Notes under the pieces: generated by a model | Database searches by the model: none | Told to the model about the DNA's origin: nothing | Seen by the model: only the letters and a program-made list of their open reading frames with translations | Position numbers and translations under genes: made by a program | Origin: Ceriagrion tenellum | Taxonomy: Eukaryota; Arthropoda; Insecta; Odonata; Coenagrionidae | Direction: 5' to 3' | DNA length: 64,000 bases | Assembly: GCA_963169105.1 (NCBI GenBank) | Contig: OY720643.1 | Coordinates: 86,349,696 to 86,413,695 of the forward strand | Shown here: positions 1 through 13,662 of the stretch, in pieces | Layout: each line of letters opens with the position of its first letter | Position numbering within the stretch: the stretch's first letter is position 1

Positions 1-44
1 CAAGGCTCAACTATGGCTGTAGCGCCATTGAAGCAGGAGAGAAT

Positions 45-60
45 GAGAGAGAGAGAGAGA
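45..60. repeat. (GA)n microsatellite
   Basis: A short GA-dinucleotide run. A similar (GA)n run is at 17026-17038 and a (TTC)n run at 19966-19987. Confidence 0.9.
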
Positions 61-3000
61 ATAAATCTCAGGTGGCGAAACGAGGTATAGTTTCAAGATT
101 GGTACGATTTAGATTAATCAGTGATTTTTCAATCATTTGTAACGAGTTTCTTTAATAGAAATGGTCGTTTTCAATGTTTAGCATAATTTTTAATGAGACA
201 ATGTCCTATTCGTTTTTTTTATTCATTATCAAAGGTAGCACCTTTTGTCAGATCAGGATAGCCTATGAAAAAGATATACATTAATCGAAATTTTAAAATA
301 GTGCAATACTTTGAATTGGCATAGTTACATTTTACACGCTGTGAAATATTGCCCTCTTTTTGCTGATTTGCACCGGTATAAACACAAAAATTGAGTTAAA
401 ATTGGCCTGGAGTGCAAAACATCCCTCATTTCTTTTGTATACAGGTCAGGGATGCGTATCTCCTCCAGATATTTTTACTATGGTCGTTAGTGTATTGATC
501 AGGAAGTTTAAATTATTAACATTTTTCCTCGTGGTATTACAATGCAGGAATTGATTGTCAACTAGTATTTTACCTCCAATGTCATTGTTGATGTTAAGTT
601 CGTCGATTTTTGCTCTCATTTACAGCGCATAAAAATGTTGGCTCACAGTAGCCCGTTGTAGAATCCACTGCAATGAGCAAATTTTAAAAAATCCGTCTAC
701 AGGTGGAATAGCGCTTTGGGTAGTGTCTTTAGAGGTAAAATTCGTGTCACAATACATTTCATTTGAAATGAAACAAAACACCGGGATTATATTGCATTTT
801 TTCAATTACCAAAACTGGCATCTCTTAGCTCACCTAATAGACTATACTAAAATAAATCAAATAAAATGTGAAATATTTTTAAAAAATTATCGTGTTTTGG
901 TCGTTATCAAGCTCTTTAGTCTGTAATTCACTTATTCGAATGACGCAGTTTTGGAGTGGCAAGCCATCAAGTTACCCTGACTTAGGGCATAAATCATCGA
1001 CATCTGTCGTCGATTCGCAAAATTGGTTCTCTAGATATCTCTTTCAGTCAACCGCTCCCAACTTTTAATGTTCCCCTCTAAATTTACTAAAAGTCCTCTC
1101 TTCTCTCCTTTCCTAGATGAAAATCAAGTTCAGTTTACTTTTATAAGTGTTTGGAAGACTTTTAGTATTAGGACTTTGACTGTGTCCGAGAATTTTGTCT
1201 TTTCTGTGTAATTTTTGCATGTAATTCAATTCTCACCATGGACCTTATTAAGTATGGTGTAGATACAATTAATCGCATAAGTACTAATAAAGCATGTTGT
1301 CTTACATTGAAATCAAATGCTCAGTTGCAGAGCTTGGTAGAGAAATGACATAAAATCGCACAGTGAAGTCGATGTATAGCAGTTTCTTGAAGCCAATACT
1401 TTCCTATCGAACACTAGCGACGTATTCAGTGTTTCGCCGCGAAACATATGCTACTCCTCCATCCCCGTCGTCAAGACATCGCTTCCGCAACTGCCAGCTC
1501 CTCCCGCCATCGCATCGAAGGAAAGACCGCGCGCGAGAAAAAGGAAGAAAATGTAGATGGCAGCGGTAGCGAACTGTAGCGCGCTTATCGACAGTCATTT
1601 TGTCGTTTCTTCCAACTCTCTATCCCCCACCATATGAAATCCATACCCGCTGCCAACCTTTAGGAGTGCTCAAGAGTCGCTTCTTCTTTTCTGTCATGTA
1701 GGCATGCTTTCCTATGTGTACATGTTTGCACACATACATACCAATATGATACCTTATCTTCTCACGCTTTTCTCCAAGCCCTTTCTTCCCCTCCTGCTGA
1801 GAATACTGCCAAGACCAGGTTAATGTTAAAACCTGTAGTGCAGTATTACTGCACCTCAAAACGAGTTTCAGAAAGCACCCTTTTAATCAAGTTGAGATGA
1901 AAATAACTATCGATTTGGGGTTCAAAGTGAAAGTGAATATTGAGTAACAGATAAGTAGTTTAAATTCAATGTGTTCAAACAAGCGTACTCACTTATCAAA
2001 AATCCAGAAAGTGTGCCTAATGAGGGTTTTGGTTAAAACATACGCGTTACATTTATTTTAATATCATTTTCAGAGGTTATTTGTTATGGGAATATTGTTC
2101 AAAAACATTCTTGTAGTTTTTAAGAAGGTATAAAAAATTAATTTGTGTGTGCCTTCGCAAAAGCTGCATCTGCATTCCCTTTAACTTCGCAGCTAATAAC
2201 CACACTTTATTTTCCAAATGGAATTCTCTGTTTAAGAACCTAGAGTAGGAAATGCAGAACAATTATTTATTTTGCGGAAAAAATAATTCTGAAGCCAAAT
2301 AATATGAGTGGCGTGGGTAAATTTTTATGTGTATTTTTGCGCAGAATACTTCTCAAATGCCGGTATTTAAATCAGTGCATATAATGTTAGAAGGGTAGGG
2401 GATTGTAGCTGTACCCGAATAATCAACCTTTATTCAATTCATTAGCAGTTCCAGTTACATTTCTTGTAATGGAGGCAATATCTTTCGCCCTCAATAATTT
2501 AAAGAATGAAAGGGATGTGACCACAAATTTCTCAGTAGCATGAGTCAAGTTGTAGCAATGAGTAACAGTTCACCTTCTAGCGTAGTATGCTCCAATACAT
2601 ATTCAATGGGAATTTAATTGTATTTTCTTAAAGTTTTTATAAGGCCATTACCATATTTTCAGCACTTATTTTGCTGAATATTTTACACGCACTTGAGAAG
2701 TTCTTATTTATTTCGAAGAAGAAACCTTTTATTTTAACCTTGCGCAGTTGAAAGATTAATCTCTATGAATCTGATAATTTTTCTTAAGAATTTTTTTAAA
2801 GAAATGCATTATATCATTATCATTTATTTGGCCACATATTGCAAACAGTTGTAGGAATTGAGTGAGACTTTCTTTGATTTAATACATACTCTGTGGGAAT
2901 GTACCTACTGGCATTTTCTTCAAGTTTTTGTGTAATATATCCTATTACTAGCACTTAAATCACCAAAATATTAAAACTTCGCTTAAGTAGCTTTGTCATC

Positions 3001-4067
3001 CATCTGGAGGAGACCTTTTGCAGCGACCGTCATATTTTTTTCAGAGTTTCGACTTTTTTAATGTGGGTTTCAGGATGTGGGTCTCTTTGAGAGGTTTGAA
3101 AGCGCTGTTCGGGAGACGAAGCGCCAATGCTTGCCTTGTGCCCATCCGTTTGCCAGCCACTTGACTCTTACGGCCTGGCCTGTCATCTGCCCCTGACTCC
3201 GAACTCCGCTACCGCCTGTGACCCAAGGGGTCCCTCTTTTTTAAACCCCTGAGGTGTTTCAACTTCTTCAACATCTTCCCCTATCACTCCCACAATTCAC
3301 CTTTTCCTTCCTCTCTCTCTGCCCCTTGCTTCTTTCTCCCGTTTTTCCGGTCTTATTGAAAATAATACCTCTTTTCTCCTATCAAAAAGTATGATCATGA
3401 TTTCCTCCTCCCATGGTGGCCCCTTAAACTTTCATCCTTTGTTTGATCTTTAGGTTCCCGCTGAAACTGTATCGCATGGGACACTCTTATGTTTATTCAC
3501 CTGTTTAGCGTTGTTCGTTGCGTACGTCTCAAGTTAAGTCGATTCGAAGTTGGACGGTTAAACATTAATTTTTTATGGAATCGTTGACTTAAATTGAAAA
3601 ATTATGGAATGATACAAATATATTGTAATTTATGCATAGCTTTTACGTTGTCCATAGAGGAATCTTCTGCTGTAAAAGTACATTGCGTCCAGGAACGAAA
3701 TTGATATTAAGTTTTAGTTTTTCGATGTGAATATTAAATTAAATTCCAATCCCAATTGCCTAAAACCACAGCATGATACATTTTATGCTGTTGATGTCAT
3801 CGACATGTGTGGTACTTCGGACCCTTGACCTTCGGGTCATTATATCATTTGGCAGTGATGCATTCCTCTCATTTAATTCGATAACACGGATTTAATGATT
3901 TTGTATGAAATCACTTATTTCACATCCAAAATATTTCTCAAATCTGCACCAAAGAGAGTTTTTGCATTGACGTTATTAAAGTGTTAAAATTACAATTTCG
4001 CGGCACTTAAGAAGACATAATTCAGAGTTTTTCTCAGCGTACTAGAAAGTGGAATTATACCGCTGTG

Positions 4068-4225
4068 CAAATACGTGTTAAGATACGAACTGCTGTTGCT
4101 GTTAAGATATGGCCAGCTATAATTTGCTAATGAGGAAATCCACAATAGTGCACAATAGTAGTGGAACGACAAATACGAAATTACACGGAATCGGTTAGAA
4201 AAAACTGTAATGGTACATACATTCA
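4068..4225. repeat. Local direct repeat, copy 1
   Basis: This segment begins tgtgcaaatacgtgttaaga and ends near actgtaatggtacat. It is repeated in the same orientation at 4738-4880, with shared blocks such as gttgctgttaagata, ccagctataatttgc and actgtaatggtacat. A shorter third copy of the first ~65 bp sits at 5855-5922. Identity by eye is about 80-85% between copies 1 and 2. It has no coding content. The family is unknown. Confidence 0.8.
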
Positions 4226-4507
4226 TTTTTTTAAATGCCTCAAATCGAGTGAACGTATTAGCGGACGCTACCTGGGCAAAACAAATGCCTTCCATGTTTG
4301 TGGCTATGGATGGAATATCTAAGGATTGCAACTAAAATCATAAAGCTACAGGAAGAAACAGTCCAGGATACAGAGGCTTGGTGAAAAAGATTGTACAAAC
4401 AGCACCCGGCTGTATGTATGCTAAATATGTGCACTGCTAGTGACTATGTGCCATGAAGCTCGAATTTAGAAAATCATCATCGTTCGTCGTTCAATGTGCA
4501 AATAGGT

Positions 4508-4737
4508 CCATGATAAAATATAACAACAATAGTAATATCCACACTTTAATGTACTACTTCAACACAGACCATGGTTTCGACATAATATGTCATTATCAAC
4601 CTTGATAATGACATAGTCTGTCGAAACCATGGTCGGTGTTGAAGTAGTACATTAAAGTGTGGATATTACTATTGTTGTTATATTTTATCATGAATATATT
4701 GCATTTCAACCAAGTTAAGCCTGAAACGATTTCATAC
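4508..4737. mobile_element. Fold-back element with 12-bp target-site duplication
   Basis: The element is bounded by identical 12-bp copies of GTGCAAATAGGT at 4496-4507 and 4738-4749. Its body has two ~91-bp arms (4509-4599 and 4602-4692), which are reverse complements with only a few mismatches, and a 2-bp centre. This would extrude as a long cruciform or be transcribed as a long hairpin RNA. A ~45-bp tail follows (4693-4737), containing aagttaagcctgaaacg. Related tails follow a palindrome near 16.53-16.62 kb, and one in the opposite orientation is near 26.2 kb. A related arm is at 23.34 kb. There is no ORF, and the transposition mechanism is unknown. Confidence 0.85.
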
Positions 4738-4880
4738 GTGCAAATAGGTGTTAAGATATGAACTTATGTTGCTGTTAAGATACGACCAGCTATAATTTGC
4801 GTATGAGGAAATCCATAATCGTATTGGAAAGACGAATATGAAATTAAACGGAATCAGGAAGAAAAAACTGTAATGGTACA
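4738..4880. repeat. Local direct repeat, copy 2
   Basis: Second copy of the repeat at 4068-4225. Its first bases (GTGCAAATAGGT, 4738-4749) are the right-hand target-site duplication of the fold-back element at 4508-4737. The left-hand TSD is at 4496-4507. The fold-back therefore inserted into this repeat copy. Confidence 0.8.
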
Positions 4881-5472
4881 TGGGTTGAATGCAGCACTCC
4901 ATAATATCCTGTCTATGCTATAATGCTACTTTACTTACTCCCTGGTAGCTCTTAAAATGCTACTTTTCCAATGCATCCCTTGCCCTTCCTCTGGGGACTT
5001 TTTCACTATTTTTCCTTCAATTTCATTCTCCTCAAACCCATTGGGCCTCAGGGTGTGCTCAATCCATCTGCTTTTCCTTTTCTGTATCGCGTCCTATTGG
5101 GTTCTTTATTCTTTAACTCTTGTGATTACTTCTTAATTTTTAATTATATCCCTGCATTTGATCTTCAGCGTCCTTTTCTATCATCAAGTTTTGAAAGCTT
5201 CTGAACTTTACTGGTATACTTTTCAAATAGCCCATGCCTTCGATCCACAGAGTGCCTCGTTCGTTTGAATGGTTTAATGCTGTTTCTTTGTTTGTTTTCC
5301 TTTATTCTATGAATATAGCAGTTGTCTTTTTACCATGAAAACCCTATCAAGAAGAAATCAGGGAAAATAATCTAGTCATCAGCAATTTTTTTTTCGTTTT
5401 AATTCCCATACGTCTTCTAATCAATTAATTCAAGACATTTCCATTTCTTATGACAGCCTTTACAACACTTAA

Positions 5473-6089
5473 TGTAGTCCAAGCGAGATGGTTCCCTTGT
5501 CATAATAGAGACCATATTCGAATTATACGTTTTAATTTCACCAGCTGTAAGACACATCAATTACATATTGCATTATCAATGGTACAATAACATAGATTTA
5601 TATGACAGAAATTGTTAGTAATTAAATCAAAATATCTAAATTAGTCTTTAACTTGACTCATTTTTTTCGCACAGTGCGTTTGAAGCACTTTCAAAACGGA
5701 AGGTTTTATGTAATACCCAAGAACCTATTGCGGTGACAATATGATTATTTTAAAAAATAGTTGAGAAATCATACAAACTACAAGCTGTTAGTTTTTTTAA
5801 CGACATCCAAGTGTTAGCCAGTCCTCATTTTGTTGATGATGTTTCGTTGTTCAATGTGCAAATAGGTGTTAAGATATGAACTTATGTTGCCGTTAAGATA
5901 TGACCAGCTATAATTTGCATACACGTACGATTTCCCATTTAAAAGGGCTGGTATATTTTGGCAAATATCTCCAAAAGTTGTGTAGTAAGGGGTTGAATTG
6001 TTGGTGTCATTAGAAGGGTGAGATATTTTTCTTTAAAGTGAGACCATATTGATTGATTTCTAGGTAAATGATATTTCGCTCAAACTACC
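5473..6089 (+). mobile_element. TTAA-targeting MITE, copy A
   Basis: TTAA at 5469-5472 precedes a TGTAGT-type end, and the right end is ACTACC followed by TCAA, a decayed TTAA. The interior aligns by eye with copies at 25070-25553 (same orientation), 50409-50968 and 50987-51188 (both opposite). A ~110-bp insertion at about 5814-5922, absent from the other copies, contains a piece of the local repeat at 4738. Terminal repeats plus TTAA suggest mobilisation by a piggyBac-superfamily transposase. No transposase gene is present. Confidence 0.75.
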
Positions 6090-7109
6090 TCAACCACTTC
6101 CTTCTACCAGCAACACCATTCACCAAGTCTTCAGTCAGAAGTCGTCGATCAATCTTCTTCCAATAAGAGTAACTGATGCAAATCTTAACCACCATCTTCT
6201 ACATTGGCTTTCGTCTTGAATTTTTTCCAGAATCTTTAAACCCTTCCGCATGTTGCCAATCTTACGAATTACGTCCCTCAATCATTCAGTCCATCTCTTT
6301 TCCATATCATTCCGTGCAACCGTCATATCGGAAATGTCTCCAACACGATTTTCATCTCGGTTTCCGTTACTGAGGAACTCATCAAACGTAAATTAAATCT
6401 GTCCCCTGCGCTCCAGATATTTCTTCGCGGTGAACTCGCTTTCACGGTATTCCCGTGCCCGCTGTATCACATCGGCATTCAAACCTCGAGCAGAGGGCTT
6501 CAGAAAAGCCAAGTCGCCTGCAGGAGACAGCCCGGGCTTCGAAAACCTTCCTATCGTTGAAGTGGAAGCAGCAGCGATGCGAGGAGGTTAAAAAATCAGA
6601 TGGCACCACCGTCTTTTCGCTCGGACGTGATTGTTAAAAAAAAAAGCAGTTGAAAGGAGATATGCGCGTACCCATCTCTCTTTCGCTCCGTGACCCCGAG
6701 GGAAAATACGTTTTCGTCTTCTGAAGTGGGGTAGGAGGAGTTTTAACCACCTCTCCAAAGTCCCCTAGCCTCCCCCACCCGCTGTCTTCTTTTCCCCTCA
6801 CCTCCTCCCCTCGGGGGATGATTGATGACGTCACGCCTTCGCAGAAAACCCATCCCCTCACCTCCACACGGATATCCATCTCCACTTCGCCCAAACCTTT
6901 TTAGTATAGTCCGCGTATTATCGTACCTAGGGCTCTGCAGAATTGCGATGTAACAAGTTCAGTTTCAGACGCTTGGGAGTTATCGCATTGTGATTGCCTG
7001 GGAAGTGCAATACTCTGAACTATTGAACCGTGCAATATGCGACGACTATCTCCACAATTCCATGTTTTCTTAGGTTTACACATTCATACCGGTTGTTAAA
7101 ATAAGGGTC

Positions 7110-7735
7110 AAATGTTTTTGGAGGTGGTTGCACTCCTCTACATCTACATACTACCCTGCGAGCCGCCACATGAGAGTGTGGCGGGGGGTGTATAAGGGGG
7201 TGTAAGGAAACCAGCCGTGTAAAGAGATAAGTTTTTTGGAGGTGAAATAGTGACATGTATTATAGGAGTGTATTTCATGGATCTCAGTTTTAATTGTGGT
7301 CACTTATTGTGCGCGGAAAGAACATGTTTTTGTATCTATCTGTTCGGCAATGTACCTCTCTCATTTTTACGCTTCTATCAGACCTAGATATGTAGTGAGG
7401 CGCCATGATAACATTATCTCTGTCGTTTTGAAACCCACCAGTTCTGAATTTCTCAAGCAGCTAAAGCCTAGCGTGTAGCTTTCGAGTCTCTAGGGGCTCC
7501 CACCTTAATCCCTCTACAAGTTGTGAAACACTATATGTTCGCTTGTAGTAGCTTCCAACAAAAACATGCAGCTCCTCTTTGTATTTTATTAATTTTGTTG
7601 GTCAAATTTATTTGACCAGGTCCCAAATCCTCGAGGTGTGGCCTAACCAGAACGAAGTGGAATCTCTCTTTGACTTTTCATCCGAGTAATTTTCTATTAT
7701 ACGTTTAAAAAAACTTAGTTTCTTTATTGCTGTGG
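7110..7735 (-). mobile_element. Non-LTR retrotransposon 3' end (degenerate)
   Basis: On the minus strand around 7660-7560 the translation gives FVLVRPHLEDLGPG followed by NKINKIQRGAACFCW. This is the RPxLEYA...INKIEKIQRRAARF segment after the reverse-transcriptase core in jockey/CR1-type LINEs. Stops and frame changes precede and follow it. The 3' terminus carries a GTGTGGCGG-type stem and a short ATGTAG-like repeat (the + strand reads ctacatctacatactac at about 7138-7154), as in very widespread insect LINE tails. It is 5'-truncated and non-functional. Confidence 0.8.
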
Positions 7736-10700
7736 GTGCGTCATTTTGAAAATGCGTTCAAAATGAGTTCATCGCGATGAGGAATTTTTATCGTTACTTA
7801 TTATATATCTTTCATGTCTTACACTGCTCCGTCCTTGGTCCTCTGGGGCCATTCAATTACATATTACGCAACACGTTTTTGGGGGTGAGGTATTGGGATC
7901 ATCTAACATCGTCTTATGAAGAGGAGGGAACGGGTTCTGAAACCAATTTACGTCAAAATTTTGTCCGTCTTGAAACGTATCGTTTCCAAATACCCTGTGC
8001 TTCTTATCCAAATATCCAGTGATTGTTTACAACTTCATCGATTTTGGTAGTTTCGTTTATAATGTCCATAAATGTGGCACTCAAACACTGCATAATCAAA
8101 GCTGCTTAATGCTGTGCGATGGCTTCTATGGACAAATGAAACTGCAGAAAGCGAGAATTCAACAATGAAGGTTCAAGTAATGCATAATTTCAAGCGATAT
8201 ACGCCACATTGAGGGGTTCCTGTACTGTATCTCTTTCGTAATAAGTATGAAAATTTGGAATTGGAAACTTTCAATTGAAACTGTTGAAGTTTGCGGATAG
8301 GAATATATATGCGAATACAGACGATAAAGACATGGAAGGATGTGTGGAACTGAGGATTTTGGTAACCTGTTGGAGGGTAGATTACCAAACATTCACCTAG
8401 GGCATTCTTAATTTACTTAAAAGTCCCAGACGAATTTTTTTAGTACTCTCACGGAAATCATTCAGATCTGTGGTTGGAAACATAAGTTGTTTGCTAGAAA
8501 TAAATGAAATAATAATTAAATAAAACTGTTGTTATTATGATGTTATCATTTAAGCATTTTCCACGTTCAATATCATTACTGAAACTCAATTAAAAACAGC
8601 AATCGTGATCATTTTACTTTAAGTTATTTTATCACCTAGCGAATATCGCCTTAAAATTGCTAAAGTAATAGGCAAGTGCGACAGAAATGTCTGGGAAATC
8701 AGTTACTTATATCATGATAGACCTTACTAGGAATTCGCTGACAGAATTTTGGATCCTTATGAGGTAGATTTAAAACCAAATTTGTACGCGTACAATAAAA
8801 GATTGGTAAAATATTATTATAGGCCGTTATTATAATCTCGTAAGTTTTGCTGTTCTTCAGCAACAATTGGGTTGGGAATTGTCAGACTGTCGATTGAAAC
8901 TAATTCTATTATGTTAGTTCCAAACCCATTTATTTAATCGTTTTTAACATATTTCAAACTTCGACATACTTCAGTAGATAATAGTCTGAGAATAATATTT
9001 CAAGTGGCTCACAGGATATTATGTAGGCAAACTCTACACCTGATCTGAAGTGATGAGCGCCACCTTGTTCACAGAGTTAGAAGCGAATGGGAAGTATGTG
9101 TACTGTTTTATCACGAAGTGAACTGCGCTGAAAATGGAAAGAAATGTTGTCAGCGTCCCAGCCCATAATGATGCGTACTAAGAAAAGGTACAGAAATAAA
9201 AATAAATTAAGGGAATAGGTGAATCAAAAAAAGAAACTACGGAGAGACCCTTTTTTATTTTGTCGTTCTTATTTTAAGTAGAAATTGTATCCTCCCCTTC
9301 CTTCAAGCGATCATTTGGATCCCAGTTTCAGGCAACCATCTCCGGCGCTAATCTTTTGGATTGCTGGGGTCGATTTTCACAGTTAACTCCCGAGGGATGG
9401 GGTAAGGGGACGAACGGGAGACAGGATAGGTCGAGCGGAAAGGTAGGGCGCTCGGATGTCTCCCAAGTCATTCGGACCATGAGCATCGGGTGTTTTTAAG
9501 CAAATGGATGATGCTTCTTGCGAGACTGGGGATTGAAAAAAAGGAGGAGGTAGAAAATATTCCCAATGCGGGGATAAATGTGAGTGGTACCAAAGAAGAA
9601 AAAGAATATTGGGAATGCGGGGGCAAATTCATGTCCAATATGTTCAGTCTTTCCTCGCGAGGAAACATTTACGAATCACATCCCAATGCTTCGAACGGTG
9701 GATTAACTCAAGTTTCTGATAGGTTTTATGTAGACTTTTTCCTGATTTCTCATACTGTGGGCATTCTTTACTGTCTATGCACATTAAACGGTAGTTTCCT
9801 CCTCACTGAAATTTGAACTGTAGTAATTCAGTATCTAACAACTTCTGTGTAAGAACTTTGTTATCAGTGCTAAAAGGGTAAAAAGAAAATGAAAAATTAT
9901 CCTATGAGACTCAATTCTGCAAAGAAAGATGTTGGATCTAATACTTTACCGGCGTACTTGATAAAGGAATTATTATCGAGTTGTTTACAGGATTAGGATC
10001 TCCATACAAACCGATGTCTCGATACAGGCATGATGCCTTTTTATCTCATAAAATGTATGATGTTAAAATGAGTTTCCAACAATTTAAAGATAAAAAGTGA
10101 ACGTTGGTTTCATGTTTTATACGTGTTATATTTATGATCCAGGAATGAAAGTACTATGACAACTCTTATAATTTTATATTATTTAATTGTATATGTCTTT
10201 TCCCTGTATGTGCGCTAAATTAATTTTTCTTGTGATAAAAAGTAAGGAATGCAATATTTCTGCGTAGCAAATACTGTTTATTGGTGCCCTTTAAGCGGTC
10301 TTTATTCCATTATATTTCATTGTTCCCTTGTCAGGCAGTTGAGAATTAAATACTGTAGCTAATTTTCACAGAATACATTCTTCACTAGTTTTAATATAAC
10401 AATATGTGGTCACGAATCTATAAATTGGTTTTCTGTAACTTTCTAATTCACTCTCCACAAACAGTTTCATTCCTCTAGAAGAATTCATTTTTACTTCATT
10501 CATAATTTCTCCGATTCCTTCCAATCAACGTCTTTTTGTATAATTATTTCCATTCATTTCCTTTTTCAAATCTGCTATTCTGTTGCAAAATACATCCCGT
10601 AAATTTTCCTTTCTATTTTCCGAATATGTATCATATTTTTTCCCTCTACAACTTCTATTCACCACATGTTCACTGCAACAAATCTCATTTCACTGCTTCA

Positions 10701-12544
10701 AATCTTCAAAATTTCTTCTTATTCCATCTGCTGATTTTGTCTAACCCTCACTACCATATTAAGAATTAATCCACGTACATTTACAGTTTCACGTTTCAAA
10801 TAAATGAATAAGTTTTTCCTTGGCTTTAATTTTTTGATTCTGTGCACATTGTAGGACTGGGTAATGTTTAAACATTTACATTCAATAACAACAAAAGAAG
10901 CATTTTAAAAAATTTTGCTGGCCAGTTTGTATCTTTATCAACTCTCGCAACCCTTGGTAGGAAGTCAATGCTGTAGATTTCGCAGTTTTTCCTAGGCTAA
11001 GTTACAAAGTTCATAAAGTTGACAAAACTGCTAAGTTTAGGTAGTGCGGTGTTGCTTATTGCAGTAACGTGTCTCCATTTTTGTTACATTATATAAGTAA
11101 ACATAATGATGAAATTAAAATAAAATTATCTTTAAATTGGTGTATAAAGTATTGCACTAGCATTTACGCAGACCAAGATATAAATTCTCAAATTACAGTG
11201 GCACATCATTTTAACGCCGACCTTCGTGGCGAACGAGGGCGTAGTCCAATCTTTGAAGTTAAATATCTCCGTTGTTTATGATCTATCCATGACAAAATTT
11301 GTTTCTGAGGTAAGACAAAAGACTAATGTGTTAAACTAGAACAAATATTCAAAAATAAAAATGTTTGCATTTTTGTTATTTAACTTTAAATATTTCAAAA
11401 TCAAACAATTTCGATAAAATTTAGTTTATTTACAAAAGTGATAACACATTGTTGCTGTACATTCTTTTTCAAACAAAAAAAGACATCAACCGTTTCTCTT
11501 GCTATTTGCGTTTAGGAGATCTAGTAAGAAGAAGAAAGGTCTAAGCGCAATATGGTCGAAACTTTGATCGTATCTAGATCTGCCAAAAAATTTTTTTCTG
11601 AAAACGCTTCTACAATTCTTCATTTAACGCAAGATGGAACCCACACAAAAAATTTGGTTCGAATCGGAGACACAAAGGGTCAACTCACTGCTGATCTGAC
11701 GTGGAATGACCCTAGTGCTTTCGTTTCCTTCAGTTAATATTAGTATTTTGTTAAATTGTTTATTGAAGGAGAACCTCGTTTAACTCGAATACCACCGTGA
11801 TATCGAACAACTCTATACTGACCTATTCACTATTTATAAAAATAAATTCACTTGCATTGGTTTAATGACCAAGATGTAAATAGAGTATTCAAAGAATCAA
11901 TAAAATCCAAGTGCACATGATAGCATCAAAATTGCCCAATTCAGACCAATGCCTATACAATGATTGATGAGAAACTAATATCGACCTGCATATGGTACTA
12001 GGAGGAACTACTATCCTCACCGAGTCATGAGATTTCATTTCGAGGAAGACGATCCTGGATAAATGCCGGCGTTCCCCGCTAAATTCTTTCATCGCGTTAA
12101 TTAGGTCAAAGAACAAGGATCTAATGTACGGAGTGTACTTGTAAAACGAATAAAACTACTCAGACTCCCTACCGGGCATCTTTATCCTCTTTTGAAGAAT
12201 GCAGCTTTCAACTATTTTTTTGGCGCACGTATTTATTCGTTTTTTTTCTGCGCGGGCATTGTAGTCTGGATTTCAATGCCGATGGCGCCACCGTCCCTGC
12301 ATCCCGTGCACACCTTATCAAAAGGCCGAGCCGTGATTCATTCGTTCAACCTCCGTGCCATCTAGCGGCAGGAACTCACACCCTCACTGCCCTGCAGCGT
12401 TGCGGCGCACCGAGAAATGGCATAAAAACGACGCCATTGTGCCTTACTGAGAGAGCAAACCGATAGAGCCGAAACAGTGTTGACATGAGTTTAACTTAGA
12501 TTTACGCCAGAAATGCTTTTTATGAAACAATTTAATTGACTGTC

Positions 12545-12640
12545 GTGGTGCTGCAGCCGGGTCCTAACTTCGCTCCCGTCCACCACTTAGGGCGCGGGAT
12601 TGACTCCTGGTTAGGTGGAAATTACACTTAGAGCGTGGTA
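12545..12640 (+). repeat. Possible tRNA-like SINE head
   Basis: A GC-rich patch begins tggtgctgcagccgggtcc, resembling a box A arm. About 45 bp on it has gggattgactcc, a weak box B-like match to GGTTCGANTCC. An AT-rich tail follows. The match is poorer than for the SINE at 47616, so this is a weak call. Confidence 0.25.
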
Positions 12641-13662
12641 ACCTCCCATCGATAACTTAATATTACGCATTATTTATTAAACTATGGGTCTCTGGCTTTG
12701 CCTGGGTGGATTAAACTATTAACGTTACTTATATTTTATTTATTGAAATAAATGTTTATTTATTCTTTTAAAAATGGGTTGAGGTGGGGTTTTTGTAAAT
12801 TTAACATTGTGTAGTATATAATTTTTTAATGAATTATTTTTATTTTTGATTTTCATTTATTTTCTTCTTCTTTTTTGTAGAAACCATTACCTCTCTGAAT
12901 TTTTCTCTGAAATCGCTGAATAGCGTTATGGATGAATATAAATACGAATAAATTTCCACAGATAAAAAACTTTTTTCTGACCACAGTTTCAAAGTATCAC
13001 ACTCTGTATCCAATAGTCATGCTCAAATTCTGGACAATATTTCGTGGATATCGAATATGTCGAATTGAAAACCTTTTTATGAGGAAAATCCAAAGTTTTT
13101 ATGATTATTTTTATAAACTGCGTTTTATATTTGGTATCCCTCTTTGACATACCATAGTACACTATAGTCACTTCTTAAACCAAAAATCAGGAGAGTAAGG
13201 CTCTATTTTAATGCATCATTAACGATCATTCTCATAAATTCATCAAATGCTACGCGAAGTTGTTGCAAATGATTTCAGTACAGCCTGGAAAAGGCATATT
13301 TTTGTTTTATGATATTCATTAAGAATAATGGATGTTTTCATGGTTACCTGTTGTAGCTGAGATCGTGCTAAACTGACAATAAGGTGTAATATCGAGAATC
13401 AGAGGTTTCATTGTCTACTTTAGAATGGTCCCAAAACTGGAAATAAGAATTTAAAATAAACGTAAAGATTTGTCGAAAATTTAAAATTAAGGAAATATTC
13501 GAAAGAAAGGAACTCAAAGGCAACACATGTATCACTTGTGTTGCATTCGAGTTCCTTCCTTCGTGCATCTTCAAGTATCTTCCTTTTAAATTTACGTTTG
13601 GTTCTTTATCGCATTCTTTATTCGTGGGTTTATATAATATAATTCTGATTTTTTCATTGCAG

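Larger units (their letters stand above)
1..13662. other. Upstream flank, probably intron or 5' region of the Ig gene
   Basis: I recognise no coding exon here. The first visible exon enters in phase 1, so at least one more exon must lie upstream, in this stretch or beyond the window. The recognisable content is the repeat cluster at 4.07-6.09 kb, a LINE tail at 7.11-7.74 kb and a (GA)n tract at the start. GC-richer pieces occur at 1440-1600, 3060-3330 and 6400-7250, and at 12240-12640, where the sequence looks transposon- or SINE-like. The remainder is AT-rich sequence in which I see nothing. Small first exons or non-coding exons could be missed by eye. Confidence 0.5.

Noticed and set aside
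3990..4331. 113-codon minus-strand frame
   Set aside because: It overlaps the local direct repeat at 4068-4225, and the frame is not maintained in the other repeat copies.
11760..11830. gagaacctcgtttaactcga, resembling a Tigger-type end
   Set aside because: No CAGT start, partner end or TA duplication was found, so it stays only a resemblance.
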